Positions 55,311 through 64,000 of a stretch of DNA of 64,000 nucleotides are shown one piece after another. A model generated the notes under the pieces. The model was not told the DNA's origin. It ran no database searches and saw nothing but the letters and a program-made list of their open reading frames with translations. The translations under genes were made by a program, and so were the position numbers. Positions within the stretch are counted from its first letter, which is position 1. The number at the start of each line of letters is the position of its first letter. The DNA lies in assembly GCA_025200525.1 (NCBI GenBank), contig CM045759.1, positions 4,774,001 through 4,838,000 on the forward strand, in the 5' to 3' direction. Source of the DNA: Camellia lanceoleosa (lineage: Eukaryota > Streptophyta > Magnoliopsida > Ericales > Theaceae).

Positions 55311-55355
55311 ATTTAGACATAAATTACCCTCTAACTTTGCTTCCGAATTAATACA

Positions 55356-57250
55356 AAACTGATTAATCAAAAAGTAGTCACGAGAATGACAATGTTCAAA
55401 TATTATAAATAAACATCATGTAAATATAATTTAGCCATCCCAGATCCATACAATGCTCAAACTTGGAGGTCATTTGGCAACAAGCTTAAATTAGTTAAAA
55501 AATTATTATAAAAAAATTTAAAAGTTAAACATTCAAAAATTCATACAAAAAATTCAAGTACTCAAATTTTTAATTTTCTTTACTTTTTACACATAATTTT
55601 TTTTGGGGGGGGTAAAAAATCCAAAAAAGTATTCTCAAACACTTCCACTTGGTTTGGTTTACATTTCAAAATATTTTTCAAAACATAGAAACTAGTTTGA
55701 TAAAAATAAATATTAAAATAATAATTTAAATCTTTTAAAAATTATTTATATCTATCAAAAAATAAAACTATATGAAAATGATCAATATTTTTTAAATTTT
55801 AATTTTTTTTTATCATTTTATGTTTTAAAATTCTAGAGAAAAAAATTTGAAAAAAAGATTTTGAAAATCAAACCAAACAGATCTTTCAATTTTTTTCCAC
55901 CTTATATTTTAGTTAAAAGGCCAAAAAATTATTAAAAAAACATTTTCCAAACAAATTACTATGTTATAAGTTTTAATTTATAACTTATTTACCATCCATT
56001 TGTTTATTTTAAAAAAAATACAAGTATACTTTTTGCAGAAAATAGTTTCAGAAAAATGTCATCTATACAAAACATTTTCTGTGTCTGTTGCAATTCTAAA
56101 AACAATGTGCTAGTGGTAGAACCGGGAAGATGTCTTTCACCTTTGATTTGTAAAAAATATTTTCTATTCAAATAATTAATTATTTTTTTTATATTGATGA
56201 AAAAAAAAAGCTTTTATTAAAATTTTATTTTTATCACACCAAATACCAAAAGACATTTGCTTTTCACTAAAACAAACAAATCGTTATTAGAAGTCATGAA
56301 TCTTACGAGCTTAGATAGATATCCAAGATATGAATTAGAAATACTTGTTTAGAAGTATGAGTACCTGATTTGTAAGATATAAGTTTACTCATAATATTTT
56401 TTCTTCTTCTTGAAAACTGTTTTTAATAATTTGAATTATTTCATCTATTTATTTTTTTTTATGTATATTAATGCAATGAAAGTATGTCTATATATAAGAC
56501 CCATTATATTTAAAACAAATTGAGACTTAGCATGCAACATGGGAAAAGACATAAGAGATGAACTGCTCAGCCAAATAATTCGATGATGTTTAGCAAATTC
56601 ATGTTTGTTGACAAACAGATATAGCTTTGAATTTGATTGGTCGCTATCCGGAATTAGCAACGTCAAAACTCTACGGTCATTACGCCTTGGAAGATATGGC
56701 TTTTACGGCGTCAACATTCCCAAGTGGTAGTTGCCTAAATCTTTGGCAACGATTAATCTATTCTTGTGAGTTTTCTTTCAAGCACCCCTCTCATTCTTTC
56801 TACTTTTGCATGGGTTACCATTAGAGCATAAAATAGAACTCGCTATCTAATAATAGAGAAATATTTGGGATCTCTTTTGGGATTTTACCCCCCACTCCAA
56901 AGTGATTTTGACCCTCCATGTATGTGTGGAATCCACTCATATATGTGTAAGGTTCACATTATGAGTGGTTCGAATTTGTAAAATCTTATAAAGTGGGGGT
57001 CTCAATCATTAATCATAATAATATTATAGTACATACTCTGCATCTTTCTTTCTTTTTTTATTTAGGGGGGATGGGGATTGGCAGAAAGAAAACTTTATTA
57101 AAGAAAAAACAGTATCACCAGTATACAAAAAGAGATCAAAGATAAACAATCAAGCCTCCTCAAACTTTGCTAAGCTAATTTCATTTTCAATTTGCATACC
57201 CCCTTCCAATGAATGAATGAATGAAAGCATTCGCTAAAATAAAAGGGATA
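55356..57250. other. AT-rich sequence without recognised genes
   Basis: Long A/T runs (55490-56270) and no coding domain. The segment 57055-57150 has an ACTTTATTAAAG motif resembling the 3' end of an L1-type LINE in reverse, too short to assign. The stretch near 56885-57005 has weak inverted CCCCCACTC/GTGGGGG flanks that may be an old MITE. Confidence 0.4.
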
Positions 57251-57637
57251 GGGAAAATTATAACGGTAGTTCCTTTATTTTGTTTTTTGTGTTATTTTGG
57301 TCTCTATAATTTTAATTAGCTTGATTTTGATCCTAAATTTATGACTATTTCAATTTGGTCCAATTGATTACAACTCTCAGTGTTTTTTTTTATGAAATAT
57401 AAGCATCTAAGTGGCATGTGTCATAGTTTTGAGAGCAGAATTATAAACTTACTCAACTCAATGTGTTACACTCAACAAATTCAGTGATTATTTTTCATCA
57501 AAAATACTAACGATATTATTAATTGGACCAAATTAACACAAAATCTAAAATTAAGGGTAAAAATTAAGCAAATTGAAAATATAAGAACCAAAATGACGCA
57601 AGGGACAAAATGTAGAGATCACTTGTGTAATTTGCCC
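57251..57637. mobile_element. Long-TIR Mutator-like MITE
   Basis: The two ends are inverted relatives over roughly 65 bases: GGGAAAATTATAACGGTAG...TTTTGGTCTCTATAATTTT at the left, and ATATAAGAACCAAAATGACG...CACTTGTGTAATTTGCCC at the right. Flanking 9-mers AAAGGGATA (57242-57250) and AAAGAAATA (57638-57646) match at 7 of 9. It has no coding capacity. It is a different family from the GGGTAAATTACACTCAC MITEs. Confidence 0.7.
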
Positions 57638-57807
57638 AAAGAAATATTAGAATATTTCTTGACCCATTAAGTAATGCAAACCTTGACCAGCTCAACACCT
57701 TGATGCAAAAATAAAATTCACAATTTAACACTCAGTCATTTCTGGCTTTCCATTGGATCCAGTTAACAATAATTCCTATCAGAGTTACCTCCCATAATAG
57801 CTTCTTA

Positions 57808-58010
57808 ATATTTTTAAATCTGAAAACCAAACCACCAAACCAACGCAACACAATAGATGTTTAAAATTTGGTGGTATTACCTACTTCATGTGCCACAAAT
57901 TTGGACAATCACACCACACTTTCTAAAAGAAATCACAATGAAGTAGTGAGTGATTAGGTGTTTTGAGAGTCTTCAACAAGTATACAAATGGCCTCACATG
58001 AGTCCAAGGA
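57808..58010 (-). pseudogene. LINE relic, zf-RVT segment (copy 2)
   Basis: Matches 3634-3830 in the same orientation. The minus-strand frame again reads NHSLLHCDFF, a stop, then KVWCDCPNLW. Unlike copy 1, the sequence left of it is not a copia LTR, so the junction TAATATTTTTAAATCTG shows what the copia insertion site may have looked like. Confidence 0.5.
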
Positions 58011-58141
58011 CTGAGGCACGTGAGGCTCGGGGTGCGTGCCCCTCTCAACTAGTTAGAAATTACACAGGAATACTTATAATTGGTTAATTTGTTTACAATA
58101 ATATGTAATTCAGTTATTCAAAACAGTAAAATAAACAAGTG

Positions 58142-58168
58142 ATATATATATATATATATATTTTTTTA
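58142..58168 (-). other. LINE 3' tail
   Basis: The minus strand ends with an A7 run then a TA dinucleotide tract of about 20 bases. This is the microsatellite-like tail expected at the 3' end of an L1-type insertion. No target duplication was identified. Confidence 0.6.
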
Positions 58169-58652
58169 TCAACAAAAACTTCATTGATGAAAAAACCTTC
58201 CAAGAAGGAGAGAGTACATCAATAAAGGGCACAAGAAAGGACAGGGGGGGATGATGCACAAGACTACAAATGTAAGCTGTTGGTGACCAACACGATACAA
58301 AATCAAGCACAAGCAAGTAGATTTCCCAGACCAGCAGCCCAGATGGGCATACAGCACTGATGGGCATACAACCAGATCAGAAGCAAAACTGAAGGCATAC
58401 AACCAACAGAGCATACAGCATACAAATTCACATCAATAGATTCACATCCAAAATCAAACAAAATCGAACAGACACCCAAATTTCAAAGAACCCAGATCGG
58501 ATAGACACAAAGATAAGCATACAAAGATCGATGGGAATCTACCAACATACAGATCAGATACAAACAGTAGAGCAATCAGATACCAACAGCAGAGCAAACA
58601 GAACTTGTGACTAAGGCTAAACATATACCAAAATATGCAGATAGAAGCACAG

Positions 58653-59300
58653 TTAACAGCAGGCTATAATCTGACTGAGGTTATGCACAATATCATGCCT
58701 GGAGTAAGAAAAACCTAGAAGATTGGATTTGGCCCATAGGACCACTCTCCACTTGACAGATTCACTCAACTCCTTTAGGTTAGGCTGACCCCCATTGAAA
58801 ATACAATTATTCCTTATCTTCCAAATATACCAGAACATAGCCATTGGTACTAAATTCCAAATGTTCATAATAATCTTTTTACCTTTAAAACCCATCCACT
58901 AATGGAGCAAATCTACTACTGCAGCATGTAATACCCATTTCATATCCCACCAACTTAACAATTCAGTCCAAGACTCCCAAATGCCCCTACACATAAAAAA
59001 TATATGGTTCAAAGATTCAGGTTCAGCTTTGCAAAAGGGGCAAACATTACTTACACTGCTACTAAGAACACCAATCCTTTGCAAAAAATCAGTGGTTTTA
59101 ACTCGACCCTTCCAAATCAACCAGCCCATAAATTGAACTTTAGGAGGGGCCACATTACCCCATAAAAGTGTAGGGATCATCAACTTCGGCCCATGACGAG
59201 CAGCCAACCACTCTCTCACTGCAGCAACTGTGAACTTCCCAGATGAAGACCTCAGCCACCTAAGAGGGTCTGGGAGGTGGTACCTCAGCAAGCAAAGCAT
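58653..59300 (-). pseudogene. LINE ORF2 C-terminal zf-RVT region
   Basis: Minus strand. 59300-58899 reads SSGKFTVAAVREWLAARHG, WGNVAPPKVQFMGWLIWKGR, RIGVLSS and CPFCKAEPESLNHIFFMC, with the C-x-x-C...H...C zinc pattern of zf-RVT, followed by WESWTELLSWW. It stops at 58899, and a second frame (58895-58653) continues with MFWYIWKIRNNCIFNGG and VKWRVVLWAK, the usual C-terminal W-rich end. The upstream connection to RT is broken near 59383-59300. Confidence 0.9.
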
Positions 59301-59382
59301 ATAATCTAATAACCTCAGCTTCTTCCCATGACCTTAGAGGCCTTCTGAAATTTAAATGCCAGCCCCTTACACCCTCCTTTCT

Positions 59383-61317
59383 CTATACAAAACATTCCAG
59401 GGAGACCTCCTTCTCAGTAGACAAACTGAACAGTCTCAGAAATTCTTCTTTAAGCTTCATATTCCTCAACCATTTATCCAGCCAGAAGAACACTCGCTTA
59501 CCATCACCCAAATTGATTTCTGCTTTTGAGAGGAAAAAATTAAGTAAATCTGGATGTATTTCTACCCCAGATAGAATACCATTCCACACAGTAGACACCC
59601 TCCCAGAAGGATCCAACTTAGGTAGCCAACCCCTCCAATGGCTCCATACCTACTATTAATCACCTTCTTCTATAATGCCTTATCCTCCTCCCCATATCTC
59701 CACCACCATTTCAATAGAAGGCTGCAATTCATTTCTTTCAGATTCACAATGCCTAGACCTCCTTGCTTCTTGCTAGTTATAATCTCCTTCCACTTAACAA
59801 GATGTACTTTTCTTTTTTGTTCAGAGCTCCCCCACAAAAAGGCTGCTTGCAACCTATCAATAGTTTTCGCCACACCTTCAGGTAGTTTAAACACAGATAA
59901 ATAATAACATGGTAAATTGGATAGGACAGACTTAATCAATGTTACTCTACCACCAAAAGAGAGCAACTTTCTTTTCCAAAGGGCCAATTTTGACATCACT
60001 TTGTCCACCACAGGTTGCCAAGACTTTCGTGACTTGATATTAGTCCCAAGAGGTAGTCCTAAATACTTCATAGGTAACTTTTGGCATTGACAATTGAATT
60101 TGGATGCAAATACCTGAGCACGAGCTTCCTCAATTCCTACTCCACATAGAACACTCTTATGAAAATTTATTTTTAGGCCTGAGACAATCTCAAAACATCT
60201 CAAAATTCTTTTAATATTCACCACATCTGCCTCTTCTGCTTCACAAAATAGTAAAGTATCATCCGCAATTTGTAGATGTGTGAGTTGGATCTTAGAATGA
60301 CCCACTGAAACACCCTTAATTAATCCCAATTCTTTTGCTCTAGCCAACAACAAATTTAAACCCTCCACTACAATATTAAAGAGGAATGGAGAAAGAGGAT
60401 CTCCTTGCCTTAACCCTTTACTGGGAGAGAATTTATCCGTCGGAGAACCATTCACAAGGACAGAAATTCTGGCTGTAGTCACACACTCTTTCATCCAACT
60501 AACCCATAAGTCCCCAAAACCAAAATTTGATAGCGTAGACCACAAAAAATTCCAGTTAACTGAATCATATGCTGTTTCAAAATCCAATTTCAGAATCAGC
60601 CCCTTCTTTTTGTGTTTCTTCCACCAATCCACTACCTCATTGGCTATCATGATGCCCTCAAAAATATGACGACCACCTATGAATGCAGATTGAACTTCAC
60701 TAATAATATTTGGCAGTACCAAGCTTAGTCTACGAGATAAAACTTTGGATAGGATTTTATAAGCGAGGTTCAATAAACTGATAGGTCTGTACTCCCCAAG
60801 GTTCGAAGGACTAACCACCTTAGGAATAAGGGCAATAAATGAACTGTTCAGACCTTTAACCAATCCGCCATTGGAGTGGAACTCTTGCAAGAAATGGAAT
60901 ACATCTTCCTTCATCACTTTCCAACACTTTTGTATACAACCCATGTTAAAACCATCCGGCCCCAGGGCTTTGTTCCCATTACTTTCCTTCACCACCCTCC
61001 AAATTTCTTCCATGGTAAAAGGAGCTTCCAAAACCTCACTACCCTCAATTGAACTTAAAGTCACAAACGAGCCACCTAATTTTGGTCTACAAACCTAATT
61101 TTCAGCAAAAGCTGAGGAAAAGTGCTTGAAAACTTCTTGTTTAATTACCAGAGGATCATCATATCTATTCCCATTAACCAGCACTGAATCCAACAAATTT
61201 CTACTTTGCCTTTTACTAGCAATGATATGAAAAAAATTTGGTGTTCTTATCCCCATTATGTTCCCAATTCAACCTTGATTTTTGGAGCCAAATCCGATCA
61301 TTCCACTTCTTAAACTT
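59383..61317 (-). pseudogene. LINE ORF2 reverse transcriptase
   Basis: Minus strand. The main open frame (61064-59670) covers most of RT: ALGPDGFNMGCIQKCW, FIALIPKVVSPSNLGEYRPI, SLLNLAYKILSKVLSRRL, QSAFIGGRHIFEGIMIANEV, LKLDFETAYDSVNW, GLRQGDPLSPFLFNIVVEGL and the catalytic box LQIADDTLLF. The residue before ADD is Ile where plant LINEs usually have Phe or Tyr. The frame continues after a break at 59616-59383. Between 61317 and 61064 the linker with WNDRIWLQKSRLNWE and KNTKFFH is in shifted frames with a stop near 61098. Confidence 0.95.
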
Positions 61318-62335
61318 CTAGACCAGATTCCTCACTTCCCTCCTCTTTATTATTTCTGGAGTACTCAGTGGTCGAACTTCAGCTACTATATCTAAAGCAT
61401 GGAGATCATCTTCAGCCTTCTTCAATTGGTTCACCACATTTCCAAATACTTCAACGTTCCATTTTTTCAACTCCAATTTCAAGGAATTGAGCTTCTTCAT
61501 CAGTTTGTAACCGGCCCATCCTTGGACAGAGGATTCCACCCAACACTTGTCCACTGTTGATAAAAAGTTGGAATGAAGAAGCCAATCATTTATAAATTTA
61601 AAAGGCCTGGGACCCCAATTTCTCAAATCCTCCATAAGCAGCAAGGGGCGATGATCAGACACTCCCCTAGGTAAGCCCCAAAGTTTGAAACAATATTTCT
61701 GCAACCATACAGGCTCCACAAGAAATCGGTCAATTTTACTCCATCTTTCACCTTCCAATGAGTTGCACCAAGTAAACTTTCTACCCAGCAGAGGAATATC
61801 AACTAATGCCAACTGGTCAATGAAATTATTAAAATCTAGCATACCTCTGTCTCTCTTAGTACAACCTTTTCTGTCAGACATGAACCTAATCTCGTTGAAA
61901 TCCCCTCCCATACACCAGGGCTTCAAGAAATGTTGCTTTAGGTTGATGATTAAATCCCACAGCTTTCTTCTCCTAACAGCATCTGTCGGTGCATAAATGT
62001 TAAGAACAACACATTCAAACAGGTCATGAGTGGTACCTGATAGGATGATTAGATTTCTGGTGCAGCAACAATATGACAAAACGAATACCTCAGGATTCCA
62101 AATACACAATGCACTTCAATTCTTCAAGATCCTTCGCCAAAAACTTCATATGATCCCATGGCCATACTGATTTTGCATCTCTAGCTTGAATATTACTTCT
62201 CTTAGTCTCTTGAATAAGAAGGATATCAATTTGCCTATCCTTGACCATCCTTTTAATACTGGACCTTTTCTCCGACCTTCCCAAGCCTCTAATGTTCCAT
62301 GATAACAACTTCATAACAAACATATTTGCTGCCAT
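61318..62335 (-). pseudogene. LINE ORF2 endonuclease (EEP family)
   Basis: Minus strand. The frame at 62335-62090 starts MAANMFVMKLLSWNIRGLG and has IDILLIQETKR, carrying the Asn and catalytic Glu of the APE-like endonuclease. A frameshift near 62100 moves to 62109-61318: VVLNIYAPTDAVRRRKLWD, CMGGDFNEIRFMSDRKG, LGRKFTWCNSLEGERWSKID and GLPRGVSDHRPLLL with the catalytic S-D-H. This enzyme nicks target DNA to prime reverse transcription. All hallmark motifs remain; the frameshift separates the first two from the rest. Confidence 0.93.
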
Positions 62336-62355
62336 AACCCCCAGCTGACAATCTA

Positions 62356-63908
62356 CTAAGTGCTACCATCCACCAACCCTGGATCCACACGTGCTACTCT
62401 TTGTGCGTCTCTAACATCTAATTCAACCAATTTGCTCATGACTTCCGAATCCTGCCCTTCAAAATTGATGCCTAGGGATTTGCCAAGAGTAATAGTGCCT
62501 TGTGCTTCCTCCAGTAACTTTCTTCGTCTTCTACTGAGTCTACTGGCTTGACTTTTTTGCGAAAATGACTGGGACATAGCCGCAGCAGCAGCCCTAAAGA
62601 TGGCTCCCCTTTGGAAGAAAGTGGGATATCGATGACCTTTGCGATTAAGTCTTCGCTTCCCTAAGCCTCTGCCACCTGTTCCACCACTCTGCATTCGAAT
62701 AGAGGAGCTGACAAAAGAACTTGAGAGGAACCAGACCCATCTCCATTATTCCGGCCTTGGACCATACAGTTACTAAGGAAATTAGATGCATCTGCTGCAA
62801 GGTTACAACTGGAAATAGGCACAACAGAAGGCCCAACACCATCCATCATTTGCTGGGCTTCACCTATAACCACCTCTAAATTTATATTGGGCTTCTCCCT
62901 TTCAGACCCATTTATACTTTTCATGAAGCCCGGAGTAGAGATGCCTTCATCTATTGTAGTGGTTTTAGCTACATGCATTTGTACTGCTTCCTCTTCCATC
63001 CTCCCTCCCCTCAGTCTACTAGTAGGCCCTTTGAGTGGTATTTCAAAACTACTGCCTACTACATCAACTACAGTCTCTGACACCCAACTTTTCTGATCAA
63101 CTTCATCTACTTTGGTGCTCTGTGATATGACCTTTTTACCGTTAGCCCCCTCCTCCTCCACATCTACTCCCACCCATGTCCCCTCATCACTGCCTCTTCC
63201 ACCGCCTTCTACCACCGGCCCATGGTCAACTCTTCGCTTCTGGTCATCCCCATTTACCGATGCTCCTTCACCCATCGGTCTACAAGCATAGTGGGACAAG
63301 CTTCTCTCCATTACCACAGAGGAATCAAGATTTTCGCAAACTCTCACCGAGTAATCCTGGCCTTTATTTTTGACCATCACTACCCCACTGATAAACTCCA
63401 TACACCTAGTAATAATCCTCACCTTCTCATATTGAAAGGAAGTACCTTTGTTACTGTTTTCATCAAATTGGACCACTTCACCCCAGAACGCTCCTATACT
63501 TCTGAAGGTTTCAACATTCCATAAATTAAGAGGCATACCAAAACAACTAAGCCAAACACACCTTTCTTGACCAAAGTCTGCTCCAACTTTCCATTCTTGT
63601 AATGAATCACACCAATCGAAGATCCACTCCTTTACACTCTCTTTACAGCTCTTCATCTCTTGTACTGAGTTAAAGGTTAGCACTGCTCCTCTCCCACTAC
63701 CCATACGGATAACAGTGTCCTTGAGCCCTCTTCGATTGCATTCCTTCACAAAATCAGCAAAAGCAAAGAAGGATTTAAGCTTTAGAAATACGCTCTCATA
63801 CAGCCAAGCATTTCCAACTTCCTTAGCATGGATGGACAGCATGCTGCCTTGACAGGGGTTCCCCCTTTTCACCACCTCGGCATAGGACTTAAACCCTACT
63901 GTTTGCAA
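62356..63908 (-). pseudogene. LINE ORF1 (DUF4283-type RNA-binding protein)
   Basis: Minus strand. The frame 63908-62661 (415 codons) opens MQTVGFKSYAEVVKRGNPCQ, an S-Y-A-x-V-V motif common at the start of plant LINE ORF1. A DUF4283-like segment follows: ESVFLKLKSFFAFADFVKEC, MGSGRGAVLTFNSVQEM and VWLSCFGMPLNLWNVETFRS. The rest is low-complexity and acidic. The frame ends at 62661, while an overlapping frame (62694-62356) continues with a basic KRRLNRKGHRYP, an alanine run and SRRRRKLLEEAQGT, so one frameshift probably splits a single protein. The role is RNA binding in the retrotransposition particle. There is no zinc knuckle. Confidence 0.85.
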
Positions 63909-64000
63909 TCTCTGATGAGGGCACTACTCTGGTATGGACTTGTCATGTGGATGACTCACTCTATGCCAAAACGGAATCTTCTTTTTGTTTGTCTGCAATC

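Larger units (their letters stand above)
54614..55355 (-). repeat. 5' LTR of the second gypsy element (742 bases)
   Basis: The minus strand begins TGTATTAATTCGGAAGC and ends CGTGCTCGTACA. The inner side abuts the primer-binding-side sequence and gag. A word array at 55010-55310 precedes a TATAAAA box (54836-54842). The outer border is inferred from the TG end; no target duplication can be tested because the other end of the element is missing. Confidence 0.75.
58142..64000 (-). mobile_element. L1-type LINE retrotransposon, nearly full length
   Basis: Minus strand: ORF1 (about 63908-62356), then ORF2 with an EEP endonuclease (62335-61318), reverse transcriptase (61317-59383) and zf-RVT region (59300-58653), then a 3' UTR ending in an A run and (TA)n at 58168-58142. 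The domain order is that of plant L1 elements. The 5' end may lie beyond 64000. Frameshifts in EN, between EN and RT, and after RT make it inactive, but the long open stretches suggest it is fairly young. Confidence 0.93.

Noticed and set aside
58110..58414. Two minus-strand frames near the LINE 3' end
   Set aside because: They lie in the 3' UTR after the ORF2 stop and include the A/TA tail.

Overview
This window looks like repeat-packed heterochromatin from a flowering plant, most likely a eudicot and perhaps a woody one. The clues are Ty1/copia and Ty3/gypsy LTR retrotransposons of plant type, a plant L1-type LINE with a DUF4283-like ORF1, CACTA and Mutator-like DNA elements, an AT-rich background with many (GA)n and (TTC)n tracts, and a PGG-domain gene of the ACD6/ankyrin family, which is expanded in plants. 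The species cannot be named from the sequence alone. No intact protein-coding host gene is visible. The only recognisable host gene is a broken ACD6-like PGG-domain gene at 18737-22102.

Layout. 1-3633: 5' part of a minus-strand copia element running off the left edge. 3640-5486: a LINE relic and a dispersed repeat. 5684-10495: a three-layer nest (CACTA element in a solo LTR in a Mutator-type MITE), followed by two more MITEs of the same family at 10574-11156. 11513-11606: an isolated near-perfect hairpin. 12635-18061: a second nest of two LTRs in a MITE-like element. 18737-22102: the PGG pseudogene, split by a solo LTR. 22546-27475: LTR-like sequence, a dispersed repeat and a CACTA 5' end. 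27476-45584: a degenerate CACTA element hosting a 13.4 kb chromodomain gypsy element (30117-43494), which itself hosts a 4.46 kb solo LTR (33006-37462). 45591-48994: a duplicated unit split by a solo LTR. 49107-55355: a solo LTR, LTR fragments and a second gypsy element reduced to 5' LTR plus gag. 55356-58010: AT-rich sequence, a MITE and a second LINE relic. 58142-64000: a minus-strand L1-type LINE with ORF1, endonuclease, reverse transcriptase and zf-RVT regions, all with frameshifts.

Many borders rest on target-site duplications (TSDs) read directly: TAC for the CACTA at 6629, TTAAA for the LTR at 15533, GTTCC for the LTR at 19878, TCAAC for the gypsy element at 30117, GTAAG for the LTR at 33006, GAAAC for the LTR at 45696, and perfect 9-base duplications for two MITEs. 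In two cases (the PGG gene and the gypsy pol gene) removing the LTR plus one TSD copy brings the two halves of a reading frame back into register.

The most striking pattern is shared by LTRs that otherwise look unrelated. Each carries an array of short, GC-rich, self-complementary words, in most cases just upstream of a TATA-like box. The word differs by family: CGCTCGAGCG, CCGCACGTGCGG, GGCCGATCGGCC, CCGAGCTAGCTCGG, GTGCGCAC or GATCGATC. This recurrent U3 architecture is reported as the main candidate for something undescribed.
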